64,000 nucleotides of DNA. Origin: Lumbricus rubellus. Lineage: Eukaryota; Annelida; Clitellata; Crassiclitellata; Lumbricidae. The position numbers and the translations under genes were made by a program. The DNA lies in NCBI GenBank assembly GCA_945859605.1, contig OX243824.1, forward strand, positions 5,820,313-5,884,312. Direction: 5' to 3'. The first letter of the stretch is position 1. Each line of letters opens with the position of its first letter. The notes under the pieces are model-generated. The model was not told the origin of the DNA, did not search any database, and saw only the letters and a list, made by a program, of their open reading frames with translations. Below are positions 21,884-32,420 of this stretch, piece by piece.

Positions 21884-22008
21884 TTGGTTAAACACGATTT
21901 AAAGGGGTTTAACCCTCGAGTGCCCAAGGGGGGGGGTCCGACCGGACCCCAGGCCAGTTTTCCCCGGATAACTTTTTAACTTGGTTAAACACGATTTAAA
22001 GGGGTTTA
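21884..22008. mobile_element. piggyBac-like end inside a duplicated 28-bp segment
   Basis: TTAACCCTCGAGTGCCC followed by the palindrome GGGTCCGACCGGACCC lies between two identical copies of a segment starting TTGGTTAAACACGATTT (21884 and 21981). The direct repeat is too long for a TTAA duplication, so a repair or template-switch event probably trapped one transposon end. Confidence 0.55.
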
Positions 22009-22437
22009 GGGATATTCTAATAATTATGCCCAGAGGCGCCTCAAAGCCATCACACGATCAGTATCTCCTTCTGTCTTTATAGATATAGCTGATTTGTTTG
22101 ACTGTTCATCTTAGACTACTGCAACTCACTTCTCCTGGGATTTCCGAAGCAACGTCTACCACCCCTTCTTATGAACATCTAGCATTCAAGGTACAAGTAT
22201 ACCGTATAACTTGTGGAGTTTTGGTATCAGTCACTTACTTTCGAGAATTCCGATTAATTATCGGTTGATGAAACAACGAATCACAGGTGTTTAAGGACAT
22301 CCTAATAATAATGCTCAGTTTCGACTCAGAGCCATCACACGATCAGTCTCTTCTTCTGTCTTTATAGTTAATTTGTTTGACTGTTCCCCCTAGACTATTG
22401 CAACTCACTTCTCCTGGGATTACCGAAGAAACGTCTT
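22009..22437 (+). mobile_element. CR1/L2-like LINE fragments, two
   Basis: About 22030-22190 and 22310-22435 contain GACTACTGCAACTCACTTCT and CTCCTGGGATTTCCGAAGC, which encode the DYCNSLLLGF-like motif of CR1/L2 reverse transcriptases. Related pieces lie at 29.6, 52.9 and 57.6 kb. All are short and broken. Confidence 0.6.
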
Positions 22438-22794
22438 GCCTGGACGCTCCTTAACTTTCCTGAAAAGTGACAGGACGCCCCTTATATTTTTTGGCTGTGG
22501 TGGCCAATAAGTGTCGGGACAGGGTACAGATTTTAAAATAAGTGCATGGGCGCCGTCCATGACCGTCCTGCCACACTTTAGGTCTTGAATTCGTATCTAC
22601 TGTACGTTGTATAAGTAGTTAGCAAATCCAAGACAGCAAATAAAAGCAATTGACGTTACTTATAGTTTCATGTTACTTCGACTAAAAGGTGTCTAACAGA
22701 TAACACGCTATAGCTTATAGTTTTCTTGCAGTGAAGGTCTGTAGCCTGTACGTACATGTACTGGTATAATTATATATAATTACTAGGTCTTCAT
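22438..22794 (+). repeat. modules K and J
   Basis: TTGCCTGGACGCTCCTTAAC, GCCGTCCATGACCGTCCTGC, GTTAGCAAATCCAAGACAGC, and the J core ACTAAAAGGTGTCTAACAG at 22682. Start of another full cycle. Confidence 0.8.
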
Positions 22795-23655
22795 GACACA
22801 AATTATTTTCGTTTATATGGCGCCTCTTGAAGAATGACCATTGTATTTTTTTTAACAATTGCATTGTCCTGTACTGCGTAGCATAGCTTGAAGGACTCTT
22901 CATCTCCTTCCGTTTTCCTGCTCCTGTTATTCTTTTTCTCCTCCATCTTCTTCTCATGCACGTAATGATGAACAGCAAGAGATCCTTTGGTCATAACCCG
23001 TCTTTTGAAGACCTTTGAATCAACCCCTGCTATGTCTTTCATAGTAGCATTGGACACCCTTTAGATATGTGCCTGTAATGCATTTTAAAAGGCGATGTAA
23101 CTTCAAGAAATTACATTAAGCAAGGTAACCAAATGTAGACTGTCATGCACCTGACTACTGCATTATGATGTATTGGTATAATAATATTATTGTTAAATCT
23201 TCATCATGATTTATACCAATTAATTATCTTCATTTGCCTCAACCGCTATTCTTCAATTTCAGATAATTGATTTTGTACAATTATTAATTAAAAATAGACT
23301 AAAAAAGAATTTAATAACAGATTTGATATTGTCTCGTTTCTTAGGCAAATGAATCCGCAAAACTGAACCTGCGGTTGGCGCACGGCCCCGCAACCATCCT
23401 TAAAATCTTAATGTGGCACTCTTATTTGCCCATGATGTAGGCTACTTTAACATACATCAAGATTCAAGACACAAGCAAACGCGCGCACATACCCACACCT
23501 ACATGCACACATACTTTTCGCTAGAGTTCGCTGGAGTATAAGAAATCCTATCGAACCGGCTGTCCAAGAGTATAAATAACTAAACGTATGAGCCGCGTCA
23601 GCTTTATTGCAATGAATAAAGCGCTTTAAAGGTGTCTGACACACGCAGTATACAG
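22795..23655 (+). repeat. modules A, B and C start
   Basis: A (TGGCGCCTCTTGAAGAATGA to GGACACCCTTTAGATATG at 23053), B (TTTGATATTGTCTCGTTTCT, TTTTCGCTAGAGTTCGCTGG), then the uninterrupted core GCGCTTTAAAGGTGTCTGAC near 23621. Confidence 0.8.
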
Positions 23656-24227
23656 CAGCGGTTCTCAACCTTTTCAGACTCACGGACCCCTTTTTAATTT
23701 TGGGTCTCGGTCACGGACCCCCAATAAAATTTTGCGCCTTTGGCGCATTATCGTGACGGTGTGACTCTATTACCCTATAGTATAGGCTATAATATTTACA
23801 GGCCTCCATGTGTGCTGTAATACAGCCTATAATTAATATGCCTCTGCACTCCTGTGGTACACATTTATTATTATATAGGTCTATAACTAATAAGATTAGC
23901 CTATATGAAATTTATTAGAAAAAACATGTATTTTGTTTTAATGTAAGCTTTAGGCACGTATATTTGAGCACAGTTTATCTGCTCGAAACACTCAATTTGA
24001 GCTCATTTTAAACCTCAAGCCGTGATCGATAAATTTTTTGTGCTACCAGGGCAGAATATCCATGTTCACAAAGATATGATGTTGCAAACAGAGAAATAAT
24101 GTTGAAAGCTTTCTCATGGGAATTATTTTCAGAACTGAAATATCATTTTTCAGGACTTGTTCGCGGACCCCCAGGCACATCGCCGCGAACCCCCAGGGGT
24201 CCGCGGACCCCCGGTTGAGAACCGCTG
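23656..24227 (+). mobile_element. hAT-like MITE
   Basis: CAGCGGTTCTCAACC and GGTTGAGAACCGCTG are the inverted ends. GTATACAG is duplicated on both sides (23648-23655, 24228-24235). The subterminal CACGGACCCC and GGACCCCCAG motifs repeat at both ends. No transposase. The related arrays at 19.1 and 34.1 kb carry the empty CGCAGTATACAGTG site. Confidence 0.93.
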
Positions 24228-24235
24228 GTATACAG

Positions 24236-25169
24236 TGTTTAGCGACATCTAACAGCGTGTTGACCATTGATAATGCATATAATTATATTTTCTTTTTGGA
24301 TACATCATCCTATATCCATATAGTTGTTTTTAACGTTGCTGCTCTGCAAATATTCTTAGCAGAAGAAGAAAGAAGATGAGCCCTGATGAACGGTGTTTCA
24401 TCGGGGGGAGAATTTATGACGACCGTTTTTTAGTCGACGGAAATGGTTGTTCTTACCATTTTTCGCCTAATTTCATGTTTTTTCATTATGTGGTAGTAAA
24501 TGCATTCCAGTATTTTTCACATTTTTCATTTCGGTGAGTGGTTTTATTGTTTTATTTTATGGTTTTTACATCATGTGCTAGTAAATGCGTTATATTATTT
24601 TTCACATTTTCAATTTAGGGGGTGGGGTGGTGTTCAAACACCCAAAACACCCCCTAGCTACGGCCTTGCCGAAACAGATTCACCCTCCCCCCGGGTGGAC
24701 TTTTTCCAGAATAAATTCGACCCCAGAGAGTGTATTGTCAAATAAAGTATACAGGGGGGAGAATATTTCCTCCGTCTACGAAATAAAGTCTCCCAACGCG
24801 TTCAGCGTAAAGTTAAACCGTTAGTCTATTACGGTGCTAAATAATTTAACAAGAAAATATATATACTTTTACATCAGAAAATGTCTTTCAATACTGAGTT
24901 TCAGTTACAGTGAATTCCTTTTGGGGGGAGACTTTGTATAGGGCGGGGCAACTTCATATCGTGACACCGGCGTATTAAGTAATAAATTGCGTAATTTGCA
25001 AACTGCAATTATTTATTGCACGCTAAACAAACAATTTTAAGGTGTCTAAAGAGATCCTGATATTTTGCGTTTCATTTTCAGTTTGAGATCATTAGCGTCG
25101 CCCTACTCCATTGTTCATGTTTGGGACTGGCACTGTGAGAGTGCAAACGGTGGCGGAGCAATTTCTATA
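24236..25169 (+). repeat. modules C, D, E, F
   Basis: TTTAGCGACATCTAACAGCG, AATTTATGACGACCGTTTTT, a duplicated TTTTTCACATTTTCAATTTAG region, TCAAACACCCAAAACACCCC, D, E core ATTTTAAGGTGTCTAAAGAG at 25033, and hairpin GGCACTGTGAGAGTGC. Confidence 0.82.
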
Positions 25170-25388
25170 TCGCGCTCCTTCAAGATCAAATCAATACTCA
25201 GAGGCGCTCCCGACTACAGCGCGGACACTGAAACGGATCGAGCTTCACGCCGAAACGCACGAGCAATTGCAAGTGAAGGACTTGCTTGTGGTCCATACGC
25301 GGCGGTTTCAGGTGGATTCGGACATGCAATTCTCTGTATCCAATGTTCCGAGCATTGATCAGTGCTTCCAGAAACATCCTTTTAACGC
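25170..25388 (-). mobile_element. SINE, minus strand, second head type
   Basis: Minus strand: TGATCAATGCTCGGAACATTG, TGTCCGAATCCACC (B box with a base change), AAGTCCTTCACTTGCAATTG and CGCCTCTGAGTATTGATTTG. Shares the CGATCC duplication of the 19.9 and 35.1 kb copies. Confidence 0.78.
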
Positions 25389-26543
25389 CTAGAGTACCGA
25401 GGTTGGGCTAAGCCTATTGCATGTGGCAAACAGTTTCATATTATTGCACTAAGAATGCCTAGAATTCGATGAAACATTGGTTTAATAGTGGGATGCTGCC
25501 CAATGAACTAAAATATCGATGTACTATACATATACATGTGTGCATGTTTACCTATTTGCGTCATTTGAATGGGATTTCTTATGTAAAGAGCTGGTGCGAA
25601 TAAACCAAGTTAACTTAATGATACTGTGTGATACCAAGTAAAGTCATTAACCTCCCCTCCTCCACCATCCAGGCTTGGGACTGGCACTGTCAGTGCTAGC
25701 AGTGGCGGAGTTCTATTAAACGGCCAACGCAAGGGTCAAACATTGACAATTCTACCATTAATATGCATGCATATGGGTCGCGTCATTTATATTGTAATTG
25801 GTGAAGCGATTTAAAGGTGTAGAACACGCGCTTAAACTTCTAGTACCATTAGTCTGCGTTTAGCAACTTCTTACGGCGATAATGCATAATTATTCTCTTT
25901 CTGGATACAAGATCCTAAATCCAGTGTTTTAAAGGTCATTAGCGTCACCTCCCCATTATCCTGGCTTTGAACTGGCACGGTCAGAGTGCTAGCTGTGGCG
26001 GATTTCTATTACAAGGCCTGCACAAGACAGTGACAAGAGTCAGCGAAAAGGGGGTATTATATTATTAAGCATATTTGACACGTCAGCTATATTGCAATGG
26101 GTGAAGCGATTTAAAGGTTTCTAACACACGTTTAAATTCTAGTAGCAGTAGACAGTGTTTAGCGACATCTAACGGCGAGTTGGCCATCGGTATTGCATAT
26201 AATATTCTCTTTCTGCCATGGATACAATCAAGATCTTAAATTCCGATTGCTTTAATAGTTGCTGTTCTGCAAAGAACCTTAGTAGGAGAACAAGTAAGAC
26301 GAGAAATGCACCAGATCGTTTCTGCTACGAGTATGAAGTGTTAGCGACTTCATGGACTATACCGAGTAAACTAACATGAACGGTTTGTAAGGTAGTGTTT
26401 AGAGACCTAAGCATGACACAGACGATTAGCGTCGCTCTCCAGGATTGAGACTGACACTGCCACAGGTAAGGCTGAGGCGGGGTAAGTAAAGAAAATAAAA
26501 CGGCGCCACTGTATATAAATGTGCATATATAATTTATTATATA
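25389..26543 (+). repeat. modules G, H (partial), F'/C' twice, F''
   Basis: GAGGTTGGGCTAAGCC, TTTACCTATTTGCGTCATTT, C' cores at 25807 (GATTTAAAGGTGTAGAACAC) and 26108 (GATTTAAAGGTTTCTAACAC), F hairpins near 25680, 25975 and 26450. The tandem F'-C' pair matches 9.85-10.3 kb. Confidence 0.75.
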
Positions 26544-26625
26544 CACCGTGTCTCAATAAAAAAAGGTGCAAAATTGTTTTTATCAGAACTTCGTCAATAT
26601 TCCACCAATCTTAATAACTGGCTGT
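26544..26625 (+). mobile_element. single mariner-type end
   Basis: CACCGTGTCTCAATAAAAAA follows TATA and resembles the CACCGTGAGGCATAAAAAAG end at 3120. No matching right end was found before SINE3 resumes, so only a fragment remains. Confidence 0.5.
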
Positions 26626-26790
26626 ATCGGTCATTTAGCCTATTGATTAGAGCGGTCCCGTTGTAGCACAGGTTCGATCCTTCTCCTCTGTGTGACGATT
26701 ACTATGTCCGATCCCTTGATCACTGTCCTTCACTCTCAAAGTAACTGATGTTCTGACGTATATATGCGAACTTCTTAGATTTGGAATGAT
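26626..26790 (+). mobile_element. SINE3, plus strand
   Basis: A tRNA-like head with CTATTGATTAGAGCGGTCCC and AGGTTCGATCCTTCTCC, then GACGATTACTATGTCCGATC and CACTCTCAAAGTAACTGATG. GTTAGAGCG plus GGTTCGATCC is typical A- and B-box spacing of tRNA-derived SINEs. Other copies lie at 16.7, 30.3, 43.2, 44.2, 54.3 and 58.9 kb, all plus strand. Confidence 0.72.
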
Positions 26791-27131
26791 GGAAAAACAT
26801 AATATGAAAAGGTATCGCAATCGTATCTACTTTAGTTGATATTAAAATAATTGACAGGTCCTGGAACAACAAATAAATGCAATTCACAGTAATTCTTATA
26901 GTTTTTGCTTATTCCGATTAAAAGGTGTTTAGCAGACCACACAATACACGCATATCTGATATTTTTTCGTCCCAGTGTATGTATTCATGAAAATATAATT
27001 CGTCATACAAATTATCTTCATTTATATGGCGCATCCTGAAGAATTATCATTGTAGTCTAGTACTATTGCATTGTATTCTACTGCATTGCATTGTTTAAGG
27101 AACTCTTTTTCACCCTCTGCCTTTCCTACTC

Positions 27132-27187
<56 letters not shown>

Positions 27188-27610
27188 CTTCTTCTTCTTC
27201 TTCTTCTTCTTCTTCTTCTTCTTCTCCATCTTCTTCCCTTCATGCATTCATGTACATCATGGATGAGCGGCATACGACTTTTCTTGGTCATGTGCAGTTA
27301 CTGGGGTCCATTGTTGACTTATGAACGAGCCCCTACTATGTCTTTAATAGTAGCATTAGACACCCTTTAGATATTACTTAATGCATTTTAAATGGCGATC
27401 TTCAGCAAATTATATCAAATATTGCTGGTGACTGAATATAGATTATGCACATGACTGTTACTGCAGGCAGTGTTTAAAGTGTAAGAGAATAAGCGCCTGA
27501 ACGTTCTTTAACTTTCCAGTCTGTGCTGGAGAAATAAGTGGCAGGACGGCGTTCAGATTTGAAAAGACGTGCGTGGACACCATGTGAGAGTGCAAACGGA
27601 ACAATTGCTA
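26791..27610 (+). repeat. modules J, A, K-like with a trinucleotide tract
   Basis: J core TTAAAAGGTGTTTAGCAGAC at 26919, A (ATGGCGCATCCTGAAGAATT) and its inverted core AGACACCCTTTAGATAT at 27358, K-like GCGCCTGAACGTTCTTTAAC. Closely parallel to 11.2-11.85 kb. Confidence 0.78.
27132..27226. repeat. (TTG)n followed by (CTT)n
   Basis: About 18 TTG units run straight into about 13 CTT units inside module A. Other A copies have only a short TTCTTCTTCT here, so the tract grew within this copy. Confidence 0.95.
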
Positions 27611-27820
27611 TATAGCGCTCCTTCAAGATCAAAATCACTACTCAGAGGCGCTCCCGACTACAGCGCGGACACTGAAACGGAGCTTTAAGCCAAAACGCAT
27701 GAGCAATTGCAAGTGAAGGACTTGCTCAAGGTCCGTACGCGGCGGTTTGAGGTGGATTCGAACCTGCAATCCTCTGTCTCCAATGTACCGAGCATTGTTC
27801 AGTGTTTGCAGAAGCATCCG
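27611..27820 (-). mobile_element. SINE, minus strand, second head type
   Basis: Minus strand: ACAATGCTCGGTACATTGGA, GGTTCGAATCCACCTC, ACCTTGAGCAAGTCC, GAGTAGTGATTTTGATCTTG. It is a single-headed counterpart of the doubled copy at 2094. Confidence 0.8.
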
Positions 27821-28485
27821 TGTAACCCCTAAAGCACCGAGGTTGGGCTAAGCATATAGCATGTTGCAAACAGTTTCATATTGCGCTAGCAGCAAATATG
27901 CTAGTATAGTCACAAAGACGGAATTGTTTATCTGTCTTCAGGGTAGAGATTGTATAAGCAGTAGCGACTAAATTATCAATTTTTGAGCCATCTGCATATA
28001 GGTGCGTATAATTATGATATCTGTTTATATGTTCTAATGATAAAAGCTGTAAAATTTCAGGATTGTCGTGTTTCTTATTTCTTTATGAAATGAGCATGCA
28101 AATTAGTCGCGCCATTTATATTTCAATGTATAAATCGATTTAAAGGTGTCGAACACACGCTTAAACTTCTAATAGCATTAGAGTATTTCTTCTTCTTCTT
28201 GTCCCATCTAATGGCGAGTTGACCATCGATACTGCATATTCTCATTCTGCATGGATACAATCAATATTCTAAATTCTAAATGTTCTAATAGTTGCTGTTC
28301 TGCAAAGAATCTCAGTATAGAAGAACAAGAAGGCGAAAAGTCAAGCCCTGATGATGCAAAAAGTATGAAGTGCTAGCGACTTCATATTCTCAGCCTCGGC
28401 ATATTAGAACGTGTGGCCAGTCGTCTCCTTCGCCGTCTCATCTCCCCACCGACATAATAGGTCGGTGTACTCTTCAGAATAACCG
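27821..28485 (+). repeat. modules G, C', SINE2 3' part (segmental copy 2)
   Basis: AGCAAATATGCTAGTATAGT, GATTTAAAGGTGTCGAACAC at 28139, GACATAATAGGTCGGTGTAC. Apart from small changes this equals 2396-3072. Confidence 0.85.
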
Positions 28486-28532
28486 AGTATATATATATAT
28501 ATGTATAGTTTATATATAAGCATATATGTATG

Positions 28533-28597
<65 letters not shown>
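28486..28597. repeat. (TA)n microsatellite: empty site of the 3120 mariner
   Basis: A TA-rich run of about 110 bp lies exactly where the first segmental copy carries the 1004-bp mariner. Beyond it both copies continue TCGATTTTTTACGGACATCT or the TTCGATTTTTTACGG version. Confidence 0.9.
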
Positions 28598-28600
<3 letters not shown>

Positions 28601-28625
28601 TATCGATTTTTTACGGACATCTTGT

Positions 28626-28852
28626 GCGGCGCGGTCGTGAAGTGGTGGCGTCGTTGCCATGGAACCGGAAGGTTCGAGGTTCGAATCCACCTCGCCGCGT
28701 AAGGACCTTGAGCAAGTCCTTTACTCGCAGTTGCTCAGCGCTTCGGCGTGAAACTCCGATGCAGTGTCCGCTCTTTATTCTGGAGCGCCTCTGAGTAGCG
28801 GTTGAGAGCTTGAAGAGGCGCTATAACAAGTGCGCATACAAACAAACAAACA
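28626..28852 (+). mobile_element. tRNA-derived SINE, plus strand
   Basis: GCGGCGCGGTCGTGAAGTGG, GGTTCGAGGTTCGAATCC, AGGACCTTGAGCAAGTCCTT, ATTCTGGAGCGCCTCTGAG and (ACAA)n. It is almost identical to 4157-4386, including the CCATGGAACCGG variant. Confidence 0.88.
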
Positions 28853-29044
28853 TATATAATATTATATATATATATATATTATCATTCTTGATTTCTTACG
28901 GACTTCTAGCCCTGGATTTAAGGTATGAATTGTGGCGTATTTCAAGATTTATAAGTTGCTCACCTATGGAATTACGATTAATTATGGGTTGATGAAGCAT
29001 CGATTTTAAGGTGTGCAAGATCCTAATAATTATGCTCAGAAGTG
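28853..29044 (+). repeat. TA run and module E'
   Basis: CCCTGGATTTAAGGTATGAA, TTGCTCACCTATGGAATTAC and core ATTTTAAGGTGTGCAAGATCC near 29002. Confidence 0.75.
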
Positions 29045-29266
29045 TTAGCGATTTCATATTCTTAGCCTCGGCATATGAGGGCGGGTCGCCAGTCGTTTCC
29101 CTCGCCATCTCGTCTCCCCACCGACAGTGTAGATCGGTGTACTTTTCATAACCGAGTTGGCAAAGGGGGCTCAGGAGAAGCAGAATTTCTGCCCTGGCTG
29201 ATGAGATTTGAACCCCAGCCTCACGTTTGCCAACCACTGGGCGACCAAGCAACCTAAGATGATCAC
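29045..29266 (-). mobile_element. SINE2, minus strand
   Basis: Minus strand: TTGCTTGGTCGCCCAGTGGT, ACGTGAGGCTGGGGTTCAAAT, CAGAAATTCTGCTTCTCC, ACCGATCTACACTGTCGGTG. Pair of the copy at 4613. Confidence 0.82.
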
Positions 29267-29590
29267 TTATCAAGCTGCTTGTTAAAGACATTAGCATAGC
29301 GAAGACGTTTAGCATTGCCCTCCATGCTTGAGACTGGAGCGGCCACGGGTATTGCAGTGGCGGCCGGGGTAAGCAAAGAAAATAAAACAACGCCTCTGTT
29401 AATATTATATATGTATGTAAATAAGCATATATATATATATATATATATATATAATTCTTATGGACATCTAGCTCTACATTCAATGTATAAATTGTGGCGT
29501 ATTTGGACCAGTTACTCACGTTTGAGAATTACGACTAATTATCGGTTGATGAGAAAACGTTTTTAAGGTGTTTTTGGAGATCCTAATAAT
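29267..29590 (+). repeat. modules F'', TA run, E'
   Basis: Hairpin region AGCGGCCACGGGTATTGCAG near 29338 (stem partly lost), TA to 29452, core TTTTTAAGGTGTTTTTGGAG near 29561. Confidence 0.7.
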
Positions 29591-30175
29591 TATGCTCAGT
29601 TTCGACTCAGAACCATCACACGATCAGTCTCTGCTTCTGTCTTTATAGCTATAGTTCAGTCGCTTGACTGTAACAGTTCCCCCTAGACTACTGCAACTCA
29701 CTTCTCCTTGGATTCCTGAAGTAACGTCTACCTCCCCTTCAATCGGTCCTAAATGCTTCGGATGCATTAGATCGACTCCCTTAATTGTTTTGCGTATATT
29801 TATATGCTTGAAGTAAAATAATGTAGGCCCTACAGTAACTGGCTACCTATCATTTCACGCATTCACTGCAAGATCCTCCGTCTGGTCTCCAAGACAGCGT
29901 TGGGAAATGCCGCTAAACACATACGTACCTCTCTAATTATTATGCAAAGCGCTCATCTGCATCTTCATCTTGCTCAATGCGTTCTGAAGATCGTCTTGGT
30001 CTTTTTTTCCTAGGACAAGGACTGCTCTTGGTGAACATCGGGCGTTTGCTGTGGTTGGTCCCTCCATTTGGAATGACCTTCCTCCCTCACTACGGGCTAA
30101 ACTAATTACCCGTTGTCCTTATCAGTCTTTCGTTCACTACATAAAAATTAATTTTTCCCGGAGTTTTTGTGCTGA
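29591..30175 (+). mobile_element. CR1/L2-like LINE fragment (reverse transcriptase 3' part)
   Basis: Blocks translate to DYCNSLLLGF, a TGYLSFHALHCKILRLVSKT-like stretch and, further on, RAFAVVGPSIWNDLPPSLR-like sequence, the usual order in CR1/L2 elements, ending before the stop. Stops and frame changes break it. Pieces of the last block are found at 57629-58020. Confidence 0.75.
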
Positions 30176-30239
30176 TGGCGCCAGGGACTTATAAATATAT
30201 AAACGAAATGTGCCTGGAACGGCAGTGGGGTCAGAGAAT

Positions 30240-30480
30240 TGGCCAAGGGAAGTCGTAGACCGAGGCTAAGAAATATGAAGTCGCTTGCTGATTAACAATG
30301 GCTTCCTCCTCTCTTATTTACCACGGTGGCCGATTGTCTTGAGCGGGTCCCCGTGTATCACAGAAAGTGTGGTTTCTGCCCTTCTCCTCCTCTGAGACGG
30401 ACACTGTTGTGTGGGGATATTGGGCAAGTCCTTCGCTCACAGTATTACTCAAAGCTACAGTGATGTTCTGCCGTATGTGA
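30240..30480 (+). mobile_element. SINE3 (variant), plus strand
   Basis: GAAGTCGCTTGCTGATTAAC, ACGGTGGCCGATTGTCTTGA and GGTTTCTGCCCTTCTCC are the head. The B box is badly decayed; the related copies at 43.3 and 58.9 kb are better, with GTGGGTTCGATTC. Confidence 0.55.
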
Positions 30481-30755
30481 ACGTCGGAGCTCTGGAAGGA
30501 TGGAAAAGCATTATATGCAGCGGTATCGCTATCGTATATCAATTTTTGTTCAGAGGTCCAGAAAATGTACTTTGAAAACTATTGACAAATATCCTTATAC
30601 GTTTTTATTGCTACGATTAAAGGTGTGCAATAACTGGCATATTAATCACCGATGGCACTAGTATAATATTATAAACTTTAACTCATGTTTCGTTTTTCGT
30701 CGTAGCGTAGGTTTGTATGTATTGTTATTCATGTTTATTCCTCGCATTTGCTATG
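30481..30755 (+). repeat. module V
   Basis: CAGCGGTATCGCTATCGTAT, core GATTAAAGGTGTGCAATAAC at 30617, CACCGATGGCACTAGTATAA and TTCGTTTTTCGTCGTAGCGT. Copies at 42.33-42.57 and 59.15-59.74 kb. Confidence 0.75.
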
Positions 30756-30953
30756 ACGCCCCTTCAAGATATCCACTCAGAGGCGCTCCCAACTACAGCG
30801 CGTACACTGCATCAGAGTTTCACGCCGAAGCGCATGAGCAATAGCAAGTGAAAGACTTGATCAAGGTCCTCACGCGGTGGCTTGAGGTGGATTCAAACCG
30901 AAACCCTCTGATTCCAAGCAGTGAACCCACCATAATATCAACGCGCCCCACTA
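30756..30953 (-). mobile_element. SINE, minus strand, first head type
   Basis: Minus strand: GTGGGGCGCGTTGATATTAT, GTTCACTGCTTGGAATCAGA, GGTTTGAATCCACCTC, GACCTTGATCAAGTC and GAGCGCCTCTGAGTGGATAT. Its body is the most divergent of the set. Confidence 0.8.
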
Positions 30954-31143
30954 ATTATGATTATTATGCCTTCATCATGTAAATAATCTTCATTTATATG
31001 GCGCCTCTCGTAGAATGATTATTGCATTTTGTCATTATTGTGTCGTATTGTGTTGTATACATGCAGCTTGAAAGATTCTTCGTCTCCTTTGTTGCTCCTA
31101 TTTTCTCATTTTACTCCATATACTTCTCACCGTGAATTCGTGT
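30954..31143 (+). repeat. module A'
   Basis: TATGGCGCCTCTCGTAGAAT, TTGTGTCGTATTGTGTTGTA, ACTTCTCACCGTGAATTCGT. A diverged form of A found also at 42.77 and 59.95 kb. Confidence 0.75.
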
Positions 31144-31151
31144 ACATAAAG

Positions 31152-31523
31152 CAGAGGTGTCAAAGAGCTGGCCCGCGGGCCATTTCTGGCCCGCCGATGA
31201 TTTTTTTCTGGCCCGCGGAACCTTCCCAAAAGATTACAAAATTAGAGGATAAAAGTTCAAATTTTAAAATTTTACAGTCAGTGCCAAATATCTTGCAAAT
31301 CTTCATGATTTATTGTATGCAAACCTATAATAGTAGCCTATGCCTATCTTGTTAGAATATGACTCCATTTTATACATGGATCGATAGAAACAAAATACAA
31401 ATTGCTGCAGGAGCTTCGACACCCTGCATGGCCCGCCACTTGTTAGAAAAACTTCACCCTGGCCCGCCACTTGTTAGAAGATGCTCACTCTGGCCCGCCA
31501 CTAAAAAAGGTTTGACGCCCCTG
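31152..31523 (+). mobile_element. hAT-like MITE
   Basis: CAGAGGTGTCAAA and TTTGACGCCCCTG are inverted ends with a few mismatches. ACATAAAG is duplicated on both sides (31144-31151, 31524-31531). Subterminal CTGGCCCGCCACTTG motifs repeat three times near the right end. A' copies at 42.95 and 60.13 kb show the empty site. Confidence 0.92.
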
Positions 31524-31531
31524 ACATAAAG

Positions 31532-32021
31532 GATGGGCAGCATACGGTACTCGGCCAGGCGACTTTGAATTAACCAGCCTTTGATATTCTTTTAAACTGT
31601 TGCATTGAACACCTTTTAAATATTAGCTTATTGCGTTTTAAATTTAAATCAACTTTAGCGCAGTGAATCAACTTTAGGGCAGTGATTCAAATTTAGCGTA
31701 TATAATTATTTTAATGCCAGATGAAAGGATGTAGTGTAATACAGGTACTGATTATATTTTGTTAGTCCTTCGTCATAACCAATTATCTTCAATTACCTCA
31801 ACCGCGTTTCTTCAGTTTAAGAAAAAGTGCTTTTGTATAATAATTATTGATTCAAAATAAACTAAAGAATTTTAAAAATGGTATCTTCTCTTTTTGGGTA
31901 AATAGATTCGCAAGAAATTAACCTTCGATTGGCGAACTGCTCTGTAGCCACCATTACAATCTTATGATGGCCCTTTCAGTTGCCCATACATGATGTAGGC
32001 TACAAACATCGACACGCAAGG

Positions 32022-32022
<1 letters not shown>
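31532..32022 (+). repeat. A' tail and module B'
   Basis: ATACGGTACTCGGCCAGGCG, inverted core GAACACCTTTTAAATATTAG near 31610, ATGGTATCTTCTCTTTTTGG, ATGATGTAGGCTACAAACAT. Confidence 0.72.

Positions 32023-32078
<56 letters not shown>
32023..32078. repeat. (CA)n microsatellite
   Basis: A CA run with one G interruption. The same position in the B' copy at 60583-60658 carries a longer CA run, so it is an inherited tract. Confidence 0.95.
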
Positions 32079-32080
<2 letters not shown>

Positions 32081-32420
32081 AGTCTAAGTACTATACATAC
32101 TATTCGCTAGATGGCGCTGGGTGATAAAAAAATTGCAGTATACATAATAAGAATCCAAATTGTCGCAAAGGATCTCAAACCGTAAGAGAGAGACTTTATT
32201 TCGTCGACGGAGGAAATATTCTTGCCCCCCCCCCGGATACTTTATTTGAGAATAACTTCTGAGCCTTCATGGAAAAGCATAATGTGCAGCGGTATCGCTA
32301 TCGTATCTACGTTGAATAAGAAATTTAACCGGGACCGGAGCAACAAATAAAACCAATTGACAACGTCTCTTATAATTTTAGGTTACTTAGACTAAAAGGT
32401 GCTTAACAGATCACGCACCA
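32079..32420 (+). repeat. B' end, inverted D fragment, J
   Basis: TATTCGCTAGATGGCGCTGG, then GACTTTATTTCGTCGACGGA (D in reverse, about 32187-32260), CAGCGGTATCGCTATCGTAT and core ACTAAAAGGTGCTTAACAG near 32391. 60.9-61.2 kb repeats the order. Confidence 0.72.

Noticed and set aside
22803..23057. Recurring minus-strand frame in module A with basic residues
   Set aside because: Similar short frames occur in other A copies, but stops and shifts fall at different places, and there is no sign of codon-level conservation.
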